The notes under the pieces are model-generated. The model was given only the letters and a program-made list of their open reading frames with translations, had not been told where the DNA came from and searched no databases. Positions 6,721 through 15,937 of a stretch of 41,959 nucleotides of DNA are shown here, in pieces (positions within the stretch are counted from its first letter, which is position 1; each line of letters begins with the position of its first letter). This stretch comes from Lachnospiraceae bacterium. Lineage in GTDB: Bacteria; Bacillota; Clostridia; Lachnospirales; Lachnospiraceae. The stretch spans positions 1-41,959 of the forward strand of contig JAFZSQ010000066.1 in the NCBI GenBank assembly GCA_017619295.1, read 5' to 3'. The translations under genes were made by a program, and so were the position numbers.

Positions 6721-8454
6721 ATGAAAAAGTATTTGAAAAGGAATTGGTGGAGATACTCAGTTGGCGGCATTTCGCTATTAATGAGTGTCGGAATAGACTT
6801 AATGGTACCGATGATTACCAAGTCTATGGTTGACGATGTTATCGTCGCAAGAAATATGGAGATATTCAGAAGAGATATTCTCCTTTTTGTGGCAGCAGGT
6901 CTTGGCCGTGCATTATTCCAGTTTGTTAAGGAATTCCTTTGTGACATGTCCGGATGCCGCGTTGCATCAGGACTTCGTAAAGATTTGATGAGACATATCT
7001 TTTCACTGCACAAAGGATTCTTCGATAAGAACAACACCGGTGAATTAATGGCAAGGGTCAAAGACGATATAGGCATGGTTTGGGATCTTACCGGATTCGT
7101 AGGCATGCTCCTTACAGAAGCTGCGATTTATTTTGTGGGCGTAGTTGTCTGCATGCTTCGCCTTGACTGGAGACTTAGCATGGTGCCTCTTGTATTTATG
7201 GCACCTCTTGCATACTTCGCAATTCATCTTGATAAGAAACTTGATAAGGACTTCGATGAGATCAGTGACAAGAACGCAGCCCTCACAAAGACAGTTGAGG
7301 AGAACATTTCAGGCGTTCGTACAGTAAAGGCATTCTCAGCCGAAGATTTCGAAATGTCAAAGTTTGACGAGAAGAATGAAGATTATGGCAAAGCAAATAG
7401 AACTTTCGCTTTTGACATGGCAGATACAGATCCGATAATGAGCATTATTCCGAAGATTATGCAAGTATGTGTAGTTGCACTCGGCGGATACATGGTTATT
7501 AAGGGCAATCTGACATACGGAACCCTGGTGGCTTTCGTATCCTACTCAATCAATATTGTTTGGCCTATCGACAACCTTGGCTGGATGCTTTCCCTTATTT
7601 CACAGGGCTTGGCCGGCTATAAGAAGATTAAGAAGGTTCTTGACACTAAGGCCGAGATAGTAGATGCATCTGCTTTTCCCTTTAATGCAAAGAAGGATAC
7701 AAACGGCGAAATCAGCTTCGAGCATGTGGGCTTCGAGCTTGAAGGTAACAGAATCCTTGATGACGTGAGCTTCACCATCGGAAAGGGCAAAACCCTTGGA
7801 ATTATGGGGGCTACCGGCGCCGGAAAGAGCACAATCGTTAACCTGATTGAGCGTTTCTACGACGTGACTGATGGCACCATCAAGATTGAGGGTCAGGACA
7901 TCAGGGAGATGGCTTTAGGAGATGTAAGAGCTTTTTCCTCAGTAGTAACTCAGGACGTGTTCCTGTTCTCCGACACCATCGCCGAGAATGTGCGCCTGGG
8001 ACTTAAGGGAACCATGGACGACAACACCGTGCGCGAGGCCATCAAGAAGGCCCATGCCGCAGAATTTGTTGAAAAAATCACCGATAGCTACGAAGCTGTC
8101 ATCGGTGAGAGAGGAATCGGTCTTTCGGGCGGTCAGAAGCAGAGACTGTCCATCGCGAGAGCCCTTGCGAGAAAGGCGAACCTCTTGATTTTGGATGACT
8201 CAACATCTGCTCTGGATATGGAAACCGAGGCGGACATCCAGAAGGAAATCCGCGAGAAGAAGGATATGAGCAAGATTATTATCGGACATCGTATCTCTTC
8301 GGTTAAAGATGCAGATGAAATTATTGTTTTGGAAGACGGCCGGATCAAGGAGCGTGGAACCCATGCCGAGCTTATTAAGAAGCAGGGGCTTTACTACAGC
8401 ACCTATGAGGCTCAGTATGGCGACTACAGACGCGCCATGGCCGTGAATGAGTAA
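6721..8454 (+). CDS. Heterodimeric ABC exporter subunit with degenerate ATP site (BmrC/YheI-like)
   Basis: A 577-residue half-transporter: six-helix exporter membrane domain (about 1-320) followed by an ATPase domain. Walker A is GATGAGKST (K369), the signature is LSGGQ (468-472), and Walker B is LLILDDS (D492-D493-S494). The catalytic glutamate expected at 493 is Asp, as in the non-hydrolysing site of BmrC, TM287 and similar subunits. The H-loop His is present (GHRIS). The frame is open upstream to 6574, but that extension reads through terminator 2 and lacks family character, so the ATG at 6721 (GGGA 11 nt before it) is preferred. Together with the next gene it should form a drug or lipid exporter controlled by the leader. 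Confidence 0.9.
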   Translation: MKKYLKRNWWRYSVGGISLLMSVGIDLMVPMITKSMVDDVIVARNMEIFRRDILLFVAAGLGRALFQFVKEFLCDMSGCRVASGLRKDLMRHIFSLHKGFFDKNNTGELMARVKDDIGMVWDLTGFVGMLLTEAAIYFVGVVVCMLRLDWRLSMVPLVFMAPLAYFAIHLDKKLDKDFDEISDKNAALTKTVEENISGVRTVKAFSAEDFEMSKFDEKNEDYGKANRTFAFDMADTDPIMSIIPKIMQVCVVALGGYMVIKGNLTYGTLVAFVSYSINIVWPIDNLGWMLSLISQGLAGYKKIKKVLDTKAEIVDASAFPFNAKKDTNGEISFEHVGFELEGNRILDDVSFTIGKGKTLGIMGATGAGKSTIVNLIERFYDVTDGTIKIEGQDIREMALGDVRAFSSVVTQDVFLFSDTIAENVRLGLKGTMDDNTVREAIKKAHAAEFVEKITDSYEAVIGERGIGLSGGQKQRLSIARALARKANLLILDDSTSALDMETEADIQKEIREKKDMSKIIIGHRISSVKDADEIIVLEDGRIKERGTHAELIKKQGLYYSTYEAQYGDYRRAMAVNE

Positions 8455-8469
8455 GGGAGGTGCGTGCAG

Positions 8470-10254
8470 ATGGCAATTAACAGCACCAAAGAAGATGAAG
8501 AATTAAAAGAAAGTCTGAAGATGGACGTCATCAAGCGTCTTCTTAAGAACCTTCTTGACTACAAGGGAAAAATTGTTGTTGTAACACTTTTGATACTGAC
8601 AGGTGTTGCGGTTTCGACGATTTATCCGCTTTTGATTGAAAAAATAATCGACGACGAAATTTATAACGGCAATGTTAAGGGACTTTTCACCATGGCGGGC
8701 GTAATGATGGCTTTGGCTGTGGTGCACTTCGTAGCCACAAGAACCTGGCGAAGAATAATGGCAGTGATCTCGAACGATATGATCATTAACATTCGAAGGA
8801 AACTCTACATTCATATTCAGAATCTGGGAGTGGATTTCTTCGACCAAAGGCCTGCAGGCAAGATTCTTGCGAGAGTTACGGGTGATATCAACTCCCTTAA
8901 GGATGTCTTAACAAGCACGGTAACTACACTTGCTCCCGATGCGTTGAGCCTGGTGGTTATCTTAGCCATAATGATTGTAAAAAGCCCGGTGCTCACATTG
9001 TCGGCAGCGGTTGCCATTCCCATCATTGTGGTTGGTGCTTACTTCTTTAGCTATGTTGCTCATAAACGTTGGCAAAAGTGGAAGAAGAAGGACTCCAACA
9101 TGATCGCTTTTATCCATGAAGGAATCGAGGGCGTTTCTGTTATTCAGAGTTTCAACGCTCAGGAAGAATCCAACAGGGAATTCAGCGGTATGGTCGACGA
9201 GGTTGTACATGCCTTTAGATCTGCGGTTTTTGTAAACGACCTTTACAGCCCCACAATTGAGATTTCGGGTGGCCTTGGAACGGCGGTTCTTTACTACCTG
9301 GCAGTGACCAAGCTTGGTGTCACCCAGGATTCCGTCGGTACGATTTCTGCATTTGTGATGTATCTTGGTATGTTTTTCAATCCCATAAGAAACCTGGCTT
9401 CTTATTACAATAAGTTGATTACCAACGTTTCTTCGGCGGAGCGAGTTTATGAAATTATGGATATGGAGCCTCTTGTTAAAGATGCCTTGGACGCTACGGA
9501 GCTACCCGAGATTGAGGGTGACGTTGAATTTTCACACGTAGGCTTTGCATATCCTGATGAACCCGATGTTGATATTCTGCATGATGTAAGCTTTAAGGCT
9601 AAACAGGGCGAGACCATTGCTCTGGTTGGACCTACCGGCGCCGGTAAAACCACCATTGTAAGCTTAATCAGCAGATTCTATAACACCAAAAGCGGCTCCA
9701 TCTACGTAGATGGACACGATATCAGTAAGGTTACTATTCAGTCCTTAAGAAGTCAGCTTGGAATTATGACTCAGGACAATTATCTCTTCTCAGGTACCTT
9801 GAGGGACAACATCAAGTATGGCCGTCCCGATGCTACCGATGAGGAGATGCTTGCTGCTTCAAAGGCAGTTCATGCTCATGATTTCATCGAGAAGATGGAG
9901 AAGGGTTATGATACTGAGATTACCGAGCGAGGCGGCGGACTTTCAAACGGTCAGAGACAGCTGGTGGCTTTTGCAAGAACGTTGCTTACCGATCCAAAGA
10001 TTCTTATTCTTGATGAGGCGACTTCAAGCATTGATACCAGAACCGAGATCCTGGTTCAGCAGGGTATCGAGGAATTATTAAAGAAGCGTACTTCTTTCGT
10101 TGTTGCCCACAGACTTTCAACCATCAAGAATGCCGACAGAATCTTCGTTATCGACGATGGCGGCATCTTGGAGGAAGGCAACCACGAGACCCTCATGGCC
10201 AAGAAGGGGGCATACTACGATTTGTATTCCGCGCAGTTTATCAGTGCGTCGTAG
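8470..10254 (+). CDS. Heterodimeric ABC exporter subunit with catalytic ATP site (BmrD/YheH-like)
   Basis: A 594-residue half-transporter pairing with the previous gene, 15 bp downstream. It has six membrane helices, then an ATPase domain with Walker A GPTGAGKTT (K393), signature LSNGQ (491-495) and Walker B ILILDEATSSID with the catalytic E516. The altered signature (N for G) faces the partner's Asp-bearing Walker B, while this subunit's intact Walker B faces the partner's LSGGQ, so one site is canonical and one degenerate, exactly as in BmrCD-type exporters. The ATG at 8470 follows GGGAGG (8455-8460) by nine bases; a GTG at 8464 is too close to that site. The substrate is unknown. Confidence 0.9.
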   Translation: MAINSTKEDEELKESLKMDVIKRLLKNLLDYKGKIVVVTLLILTGVAVSTIYPLLIEKIIDDEIYNGNVKGLFTMAGVMMALAVVHFVATRTWRRIMAVISNDMIINIRRKLYIHIQNLGVDFFDQRPAGKILARVTGDINSLKDVLTSTVTTLAPDALSLVVILAIMIVKSPVLTLSAAVAIPIIVVGAYFFSYVAHKRWQKWKKKDSNMIAFIHEGIEGVSVIQSFNAQEESNREFSGMVDEVVHAFRSAVFVNDLYSPTIEISGGLGTAVLYYLAVTKLGVTQDSVGTISAFVMYLGMFFNPIRNLASYYNKLITNVSSAERVYEIMDMEPLVKDALDATELPEIEGDVEFSHVGFAYPDEPDVDILHDVSFKAKQGETIALVGPTGAGKTTIVSLISRFYNTKSGSIYVDGHDISKVTIQSLRSQLGIMTQDNYLFSGTLRDNIKYGRPDATDEEMLAASKAVHAHDFIEKMEKGYDTEITERGGGLSNGQRQLVAFARTLLTDPKILILDEATSSIDTRTEILVQQGIEELLKKRTSFVVAHRLSTIKNADRIFVIDDGGILEEGNHETLMAKKGAYYDLYSAQFISAS

Positions 10255-10277
10255 GCCGACGTGCACATCGGCCCTAC
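10251..10277. terminator. Hairpin between convergent genes, no T-tract
   Basis: GTAGGCCGA pairs with TCGGCCCTAC with one bulged base around an 8-nt loop. It overlaps the stop of the ABC gene and the end of the AraC-type gene. Neither strand has a T-run, so it is a weak terminator candidate. Confidence 0.35.
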
Positions 10278-11125
10278 CTACCCAATTGAAATTGCTTGGG
10301 GGACTTCCCCATTTCCTTGGCAAAGGTGCGGGAGAAGTTGGAGTAGTTGTTGAAGCCGGACATGAAACATGCGTCGCTTGGGCTTAAGCCTTCACGAAGA
10401 AGGTGGCAGGCCAGGGCGACGCGTTTTGCTATTATGTAGCGGCGAATGGAGAGGCCGGAAATCTTTTTGACACTTCTTGAAATGTAGGTGCCGTTGTGGT
10501 GAATCTCCTTCTCAAGATCCGCCAGGGCGATTTCCTCCGTCAGATGTTTATCTATGTATTCGAAGGTCTTTCTCACCATGGGAGGCATAATGTTGGGGTG
10601 GCGCTCCACAGGATTGCTTTCATATTTCGCGGTGAGTTTCACCATAATAATCTTAAGAAAAGAGTCTGCGAGAATCTCGGAACCGGGGTAGGAACTTGCC
10701 AGATTCTTCTCCAGTCCTTTGGCATATCCGTGTATTTCCTCAAGTTCATCATCATTTAAATGCACAATTCGAAGACTCTTTTTTGCCATGGGCTCAAAAC
10801 AGGTCAGAAGGTCCATGCCCTGGATTGAGGCCTCGGAAAGGACTTCATCATCTATATTTATGACAATTCTGTCATATTTATCCCTTGTTATAATATCGGC
10901 TCTGTGAAAAACATACCTTGGCATAAGGCACACATCGCCCCGCCTAAGAATTCTTCCTGCGGACTCAGTGTATATGCTGATTTCGCCCCCGAGAATAATA
11001 AGAATCTCGTTGCTTCCGTGATTGTGCATGTCGTCCGAATAATCGAAGGGCGCGTCAATTGTCTTGATATGACACTCCACCGGACCTCCGGATGCCAGGT
11101 ATTTCTTTGAAGATTTAGCTTTCAT
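10274..11125 (-). CDS. AraC family transcriptional regulator with cupin sensor domain
   Basis: A 283-residue regulator. Residues 1-150 form a cupin-like effector domain (NHGSNEILIILGGEISIY, RRGDVCLMPRYVFHRAD), as in sugar-responsive AraC proteins. The C-terminal 100 residues carry two helix-turn-helix units: IALADLEKEIHHNGTYISRS, and SPSDACFMSGFNNYSNFSRT with the family ending MGKSPKQF. AAAGGAGG is seven bases before the ATG at 11125. It is divergent from three Gfo/Idh/MocA oxidoreductase genes with only 126 bp between, so it is the likely local regulator, probably responding to a sugar or inositol-type compound. That assignment rests on position. Confidence 0.9.
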   Translation of the reverse strand: MKAKSSKKYLASGGPVECHIKTIDAPFDYSDDMHNHGSNEILIILGGEISIYTESAGRILRRGDVCLMPRYVFHRADIITRDKYDRIVINIDDEVLSEASIQGMDLLTCFEPMAKKSLRIVHLNDDELEEIHGYAKGLEKNLASSYPGSEILADSFLKIIMVKLTAKYESNPVERHPNIMPPMVRKTFEYIDKHLTEEIALADLEKEIHHNGTYISRSVKKISGLSIRRYIIAKRVALACHLLREGLSPSDACFMSGFNNYSNFSRTFAKEMGKSPKQFQLGR

Positions 11126-11251
11126 GGAAGGCCTCCTTTGGTATTAGGGTACAATAGGAAGTTATTTCGCGCAATAAAAATCGCAAAAAAGTGTATTTCT
11201 TTAAATTTTTAGCGTGTTACGATTTTACCATAAGTATGAGGAGGTACAGAA

Positions 11252-12331
11252 ATGGACAAGAAAGACGGAATGAACTACGCACCCAAAGGCAAACCTGCCC
11301 CGGTGGTAAAACCCGGAGAGTTCTCCATGGCGGCTATCGCTTTGGATCACGGCCATATTTACGGCATGTGTAACGGCCTTGTGGAGGCGGGAGCTACGTT
11401 AAAGTGGGTATACGACAGGGACAGAGAGAAGGCTTTGAAGTTTAAGGAAGCTTTTCCTGAGGTTACAATCGCCGACAGCGAGGACGTGATTCTTAATGAC
11501 CCGGAGGTAAAGCTTGTCTGCGGCGCCGCCGAAACCTGGAAGCGCTGCGAGCTGGGAGTCAGAGTCATGAAAGCCGGCAAGGATTATTTCACAGACAAGG
11601 CGCCCCTTACGACTTTGGAGCAGCTTGAACTTGCAAAGAAGACGGTTAAGGAAACCGGTCGAAAATATATGGTTTACTACAGCGAGAGGATTCATGTAGA
11701 GTCAGCTGTTTTTGCCGGACAGTTAATAGAGGAGGGGGCCATCGGAACTCCCATCCATATCGACGGTTTCGGGCCTCACAGGGTTGGAAACCCCAAGGGA
11801 CGCCCGGACTGGTTCTTTGAGAAGGAAAAATACGGCGGAATTCTCTGCGACATCGGAAGTCACCAGATTGAGCAGTTTTTGTTCTACTGCGGCGTGAAGG
11901 ACGCCAAGGTTGCCTACAGCGAGGTGGGCAACTACAATCACCCGGATTATCCGGAACTGGAGGATTTGGGAGACGCCACCCTTGTGGGCGATAACGGCGC
12001 GACCCAGCATTTCAGGGTTGACTGGTTCACCCCCGACGGACTTTCCACCTGGGGCGACGGCCGTACATTTATTATAGGTACCAAGGGTTACATCGAGCTT
12101 AGAAAATACGTGAACGTGGGCACGAACGATGGCACGACGGACCATGTTTTCCTTGTAAACGACAATGGGGAGCAGCATTTTGAGGTCCACGGCAAGGTGG
12201 GTTATCCCTTCTTCGGGCAGCTGATTCTTGACTGTATCAACAGAACCGAGAATGCCATGACTCAGGACCATGCCTTCAAGGCTGCTGAGCTTTGCGTAAG
12301 GGCTGAACTTCAGGCCAAGGTTGTGAAATAG
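11252..12331 (+). CDS. Gfo/Idh/MocA family oxidoreductase with altered dinucleotide motif
   Basis: A 359-residue member of the NAD(P)-dependent sugar/inositol dehydrogenase family. The C-terminal half shows GGILCDIGSHQIEQFLFYCG, the family's active-site segment with the catalytic His. The usual EKP strand is DKAP (YFTDKAPLTT), keeping the Lys. The N-terminal Rossmann loop is odd: where GxGxxG is expected it reads ALDHGHIYGMCNG, so cofactor binding may differ. GAGGAGGT precedes the ATG by eight bases. It is the first gene of a three-gene run of paralogous oxidoreductases (gaps of 12 and 8 bp) divergent from an AraC-type regulator. The substrate is unknown. Confidence 0.87.
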   Translation: MDKKDGMNYAPKGKPAPVVKPGEFSMAAIALDHGHIYGMCNGLVEAGATLKWVYDRDREKALKFKEAFPEVTIADSEDVILNDPEVKLVCGAAETWKRCELGVRVMKAGKDYFTDKAPLTTLEQLELAKKTVKETGRKYMVYYSERIHVESAVFAGQLIEEGAIGTPIHIDGFGPHRVGNPKGRPDWFFEKEKYGGILCDIGSHQIEQFLFYCGVKDAKVAYSEVGNYNHPDYPELEDLGDATLVGDNGATQHFRVDWFTPDGLSTWGDGRTFIIGTKGYIELRKYVNVGTNDGTTDHVFLVNDNGEQHFEVHGKVGYPFFGQLILDCINRTENAMTQDHAFKAAELCVRAELQAKVVK

Positions 12332-12343
12332 GAGGATTTCAAG

Positions 12344-13507
12344 ATGATTAATGTTGCGGTAGTTGGAACAGGAAGCATTGCAAATCTGCATATTCAGGGG
12401 CTTCTTGAGTTTAAGGACAGATGTAAGATCGTGGCCCTTTGCGATATTTATCCGGAGAAAGCTGAGGACACGAAGAAACGATACGAGTTGGGAGATGCAG
12501 CTGTTTTTGACAGCCATACAAAGATGCTTGAGTCGGGCATCAAAATAGATATTGTGCATGTGTGCACGCCCCCTTACGTGCATGCAAGCATCAGCATTGA
12601 CTGCATGAACGCAGGCATTAACGTGCTTTGCGAGAAGCCCATGGCGGCCAGCGTTGAGGAGTGCGATGCCATGCTTGAGGCAGAGCGCAGGAATGGCGTA
12701 ACTTTGGGCGCCATCGCTCAGAACCGCTTCAGAAACGGCGTTTATAAATTAAAGAAACTGGCAGATTCCGGTCTTGCGGGCAAAATCTGCCTGGCCAGAG
12801 TTAACTCAGAATGGTGGAGGGCTCATTCCTACTACGATCTGTGGTGGAGAGGCACCTGGGAAAAGGAGGGCGGCGGCTGCACCCTTAACCACGCGGTTCA
12901 CCACATCGACATGCTTAACTGGATTGAGGGCCGTTCACCGGTTGAGGCAACGAGCGTGCTTGCCAACGTTATGCACGACAATGCCGAGGTTGAGGACCTT
13001 TCACTTTCTTGCCTTAAGTACGAGGATGGCACCGTTGCGGAGGTTTTGGCTTCGGTTGTAAGCCACGGCGAGGAGCAGGGAATTATCTTACAGTGCGCCG
13101 ACGCCAAGATTTCCATGCCCTGGGATTTGAAGGCCGAGGTGGGCAAGGAGAACGGCTTCCCCGAGGATAGGAAGAATGAGGAACTCATGGCGCGAATCAA
13201 TGAGTTCTATAACAACATCCCGGACCTTAAGTACGAGGGACATACCGGAGAGATTGACAATTACCTTACCGCTATTGAAAAAGGCGAAAAGCCTCTCATC
13301 ACCGGTGAGGACGGCAAACGTACCATTGAGCTCATTACCGCAATCTACGCCGCAGGCATAGAGAAGCGCACCATTACACTTCCTCTGGAGAAGGGCTCCA
13401 AGTACTACAAAGCCGGCGGAGTTTTGGCGGCTGCTCCCCACTTCTTCGAGAAAGGCGCCTCCGTGGAAAACTTCACCGACCAGAAAATCACCGTCGGAAA
13501 CTACTAG
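12344..13507 (+). CDS. Gfo/Idh/MocA family oxidoreductase
   Basis: A 387-residue NAD(P)-dependent oxidoreductase with a standard Rossmann start (VAVVGTGSIANLH), the EKPMA strand (about residue 98) that closes on the cofactor, and the active-site GGGCTLNHAVHHIDMLNW. It shares with the next protein the block SYYDLWWRGTWEKEGGG, so these two are closer to each other than to the first gene of the run. GGAGG at 12331-12335 overlaps the end of the upstream gene and sets the ATG. Likely roles are oxidation, reduction or epimerisation of a cyclic polyol or sugar acid; the substrate cannot be told. Confidence 0.92.
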   Translation: MINVAVVGTGSIANLHIQGLLEFKDRCKIVALCDIYPEKAEDTKKRYELGDAAVFDSHTKMLESGIKIDIVHVCTPPYVHASISIDCMNAGINVLCEKPMAASVEECDAMLEAERRNGVTLGAIAQNRFRNGVYKLKKLADSGLAGKICLARVNSEWWRAHSYYDLWWRGTWEKEGGGCTLNHAVHHIDMLNWIEGRSPVEATSVLANVMHDNAEVEDLSLSCLKYEDGTVAEVLASVVSHGEEQGIILQCADAKISMPWDLKAEVGKENGFPEDRKNEELMARINEFYNNIPDLKYEGHTGEIDNYLTAIEKGEKPLITGEDGKRTIELITAIYAAGIEKRTITLPLEKGSKYYKAGGVLAAAPHFFEKGASVENFTDQKITVGNY

Positions 13508-13515
13508 GTGCACAT

Positions 13516-14709
13516 ATGAGCGAGTGTAGATTCGGAATAATAGGAATAGGAAATATGGGAAGCGCCCACGCCGTATCCCTCTTTGAGGGAAAGGTGGAGG
13601 GCGCCATCCTTTCTGCGGTTGCGGATGCCAGCGAGGGCAGGCGTGCTTGGGCTTCGGGGAAATTTCCCCCATCGGTTGAGATTTTTGAAGATTATCACGA
13701 ACTTTTATCCTCGGCAAAAATCGATGCGGTTCTCATCGCCACCCCTCACTATTCACACACAAAGATTGCAATGGAAGCTCTCGAGGCCGGTTTGCACGTT
13801 CTCATTGAGAAACCTGCAGGTGTTGACGCCGCAGAGGTTCGATTAATGAACGAAACTGCGTTAAAGCATAAGGACCTGGCCTTCGGGATAATGTTTAATC
13901 AGAGGACAAATCCCTTGTTTGGGGCTTTGCGGTATTACGTTAAGCTTGGCGTCCTTGGAGAGATTAAGCGTTTTAACTGGATAATAAATAACTGGTACAG
14001 AACTCAGAGCTATTATGATTCCGCGGGCTGGAGAGCCAGCTGGAGCGGCGAAGGCGGCGGGGTTCTTTTAAATCAGTGTCCCCACAATCTGGATATCTGG
14101 CAATGGATTATGGGCATGCCGGCGACTCTGCAGGCTTTCTGCAAGGAGGGGCATTTCCATGACATCGCAGTGGAGGACGATGTGACAATCTATGCCGAGT
14201 ACGAAAACGGAGCGAGCGCGGTTTTTACCACATCTACGGGCGAATGCCCCGGCACAAACCGCATCGAAATCAGCGGAACCATGGGCAAAGCCGTGGCAGA
14301 AGACGGGGTTTTGAAGCTCTTCCTTCTTGATGATGACGAGAGAAAAATCTGCTATACCTCCCCTGAGGCCATGCCCACGGAGAGGGTGACCCGGGTGAAT
14401 CTGGAATTTCCCGATTCGCCCAATGGCCATGTGCGGATTCTGCAGAATTTTGTGAACCACATTCTCACCGGGGAGGAGCTGATTGCGCCGGGAGTCGAGG
14501 GCATCAATTCCCTTCGAATCAGCAACGCCGCCTATGTTTCCTCCTGGCTTGGGAGGAAAGTGGAGGTTCCGGCTGACGAGGCGACCTTTACCATGATGCT
14601 TGATGAAAAGAGAAAAGCAGAGGGGGAGAAGAGGGCTGGCAGAGAAGCAGCTTCTTCCAACACAGACGGCACCGGCAAGTACAGTGAGCGCTGGAGTGTC
14701 CGCTGGTAG
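13516..14709 (+). CDS. Gfo/Idh/MocA family oxidoreductase
   Basis: A 397-residue paralogue of the preceding protein: FGIIGIGNMGSAHAVS (Rossmann), IEKPAGVDAAEV (EKP motif) and GGGVLLNQCPHNLDIWQW (active site with catalytic His). The last 30 residues (KRKAEGEKRAGREAASSNTD) are charged and low in complexity, unlike a folded domain, and may be a recent extension. It starts eight bases after the previous stop. Its TAG stop runs directly into a palindromic repeat (14709-14749). Three tandem dehydrogenases without kinase, aldolase or transporter genes suggest sequential steps on one substrate, for instance an oxidation-reduction epimerisation. Confidence 0.92.
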   Translation: MSECRFGIIGIGNMGSAHAVSLFEGKVEGAILSAVADASEGRRAWASGKFPPSVEIFEDYHELLSSAKIDAVLIATPHYSHTKIAMEALEAGLHVLIEKPAGVDAAEVRLMNETALKHKDLAFGIMFNQRTNPLFGALRYYVKLGVLGEIKRFNWIINNWYRTQSYYDSAGWRASWSGEGGGVLLNQCPHNLDIWQWIMGMPATLQAFCKEGHFHDIAVEDDVTIYAEYENGASAVFTTSTGECPGTNRIEISGTMGKAVAEDGVLKLFLLDDDERKICYTSPEAMPTERVTRVNLEFPDSPNGHVRILQNFVNHILTGEELIAPGVEGINSLRISNAAYVSSWLGRKVEVPADEATFTMMLDEKRKAEGEKRAGREAASSNTDGTGKYSERWSVRW

Positions 14710-14749
14710 GTGCAGTTTGGTGCAATCGGGGCCTGTCCCCATCTGCACC
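14709..14749. repeat. Palindromic repeat, locus A
   Basis: One hairpin unit (14719-14749) with core GGGGCCTGTCCCC flanked by GGTGCAATC / ATCTGCACC, preceded by an extra half-arm GGTGCAG. It touches the stop codon of the upstream gene. One base after the repeat begins the TATGGTATAAT promoter of the DUF362 gene, so the -35 region falls inside the repeat. Confidence 0.85.
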
Positions 14750-14752
14750 TTA

Positions 14753-14761
14753 TGGTATAAT
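14753..14761 (+). promoter_or_regulatory. Extended -10 promoter of the DUF362 gene
   Basis: TGGTATAAT, 42 bp before the ATG at 14804, directly after repeat locus A. No canonical -35 is seen. Confidence 0.6.
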
Positions 14762-14803
14762 GGAGTTGTGTCACCTGTAGCTAAGCAAGCGGAGGAATAT
14801 CGA

Positions 14804-15931
14804 ATGGAGAAATCGAAAGTTTACTTTACTGATTTCAGGACAGCTCTGGGCGTAAGCCTTACTGTCAAACTACAGAAACTTATTAGAATGGCCGGAATCG
14901 GCAACATTGATATGGATGGCAAGTTCGTTGCAATCAAAATGCATTTCGGCGAACTTGGAAACCTGGCATATTTAAGACCCAATTATGCCAAAGCCGTTGC
15001 AGATGTGGTTAAGGAGCTTGGCGGAATGCCCTTCCTTACAGACTGTAACACCTTATATCCCGGAAGCAGAAAGCATGCCCTTGAGCATCTTGACTGCGCA
15101 AACTTAAATGGATTCAATACCGTGACCACAGGTTGTCAGATAATCATAGCCGATGGACTAAGAGGAACCGACGATGTGATTGTTCCTGTGCCTAACGCAG
15201 AGTACTGTAAGGAAGCTTACATCGGACGTGCGGTTATGGATGCGGATATTGTGATTTCTTTAAATCACTTTAAGGGCCACGAGATGGCAGGTTTTGGCGG
15301 AGCAATCAAGAACCTTGGTATGGGATGCGGAAGCCGTGCCGGCAAAATGCAGCAGCACAACAGCGGCAAGCCCCATGTAATAGAAGAGAAATGTCGCGGA
15401 TGTAGACGATGCGCCAAGGAGTGCGGCTCCGACGCAATTTACTACGACGAGAACAATAAAGCCCACATCGACATTGAGAAGTGTAAAGGCTGTGGCAGAT
15501 GCATAGGGGCTTGTGCTTTTGACGCAATTAAAAATATAAACGGAAACGCTGCGGACATTCTTGGCAAAAAGATGGCTGAGTACACCGCTGCGGTTGTGAA
15601 CGGAAGGCCCTGCTTCCACATCAGCCTTATCACCGACGTTTCGCCTAACTGCGATTGCCACGGTGAGAACGATGCGCCGATTCTTCCCGATATCGGAATG
15701 CTGGCGTCCTTCGACCCTGTTGCTCTTGATCAGGCCTGCGTGGATTTGTGCCAGAAGGCGGAGCCCATCAGAAACAGCCAGCTTGGCGATAACATGGCAA
15801 AAGAGCATTTCCACGATCACGGAGATCACTGGCATAACTCCAACCCCAACGTATCCTGGCAGGAAACTCTGGAGCACTCGGTGAAACTTGGTATCGGAAC
15901 CAGGGAATACGAACTTATAACTATGAAGTAG
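14804..15931 (+). CDS. DUF362 domain protein with two [4Fe-4S] ferredoxin motifs
   Basis: A 375-residue cytoplasmic iron-sulfur protein. The first 190 residues are the DUF362 domain (AIKMHFGELGNLAYLRP, LNHFKGHEMAGFGGAIKNLG). Then come two Cys clusters of the 2[4Fe-4S] ferredoxin type, CRGCRRCAKEC from C197 and CKGCGRCIGAC from C227, followed by a C-terminal DUF362 part (SFDPVALDQACVDL). The last 40 residues are His-rich (KEHFHDHGDHWHNSN), a possible metal-binding tail. The start is the ATG at 14804, eight bases after GGAGG; the frame is open further upstream across the repeat and promoter, which cannot be coding. Members are thought to act in electron transfer; the reaction is unknown. Confidence 0.88.
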   Translation: MEKSKVYFTDFRTALGVSLTVKLQKLIRMAGIGNIDMDGKFVAIKMHFGELGNLAYLRPNYAKAVADVVKELGGMPFLTDCNTLYPGSRKHALEHLDCANLNGFNTVTTGCQIIIADGLRGTDDVIVPVPNAEYCKEAYIGRAVMDADIVISLNHFKGHEMAGFGGAIKNLGMGCGSRAGKMQQHNSGKPHVIEEKCRGCRRCAKECGSDAIYYDENNKAHIDIEKCKGCGRCIGACAFDAIKNINGNAADILGKKMAEYTAAVVNGRPCFHISLITDVSPNCDCHGENDAPILPDIGMLASFDPVALDQACVDLCQKAEPIRNSQLGDNMAKEHFHDHGDHWHNSNPNVSWQETLEHSVKLGIGTREYELITMK

Positions 15932-15937
15932 ACGCGA

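Noticed and set aside
11723..12583. Minus-strand open frame of 286 codons
   Set aside because: It is the shadow of two Gfo/Idh/MocA genes whose motifs are clear on the + strand.
14600..14803. Extended N-terminus of the DUF362 protein
   Set aside because: The extension overlaps the end of the upstream gene, a palindromic repeat and a promoter; the ATG at 14804 has a proper GGAGG.
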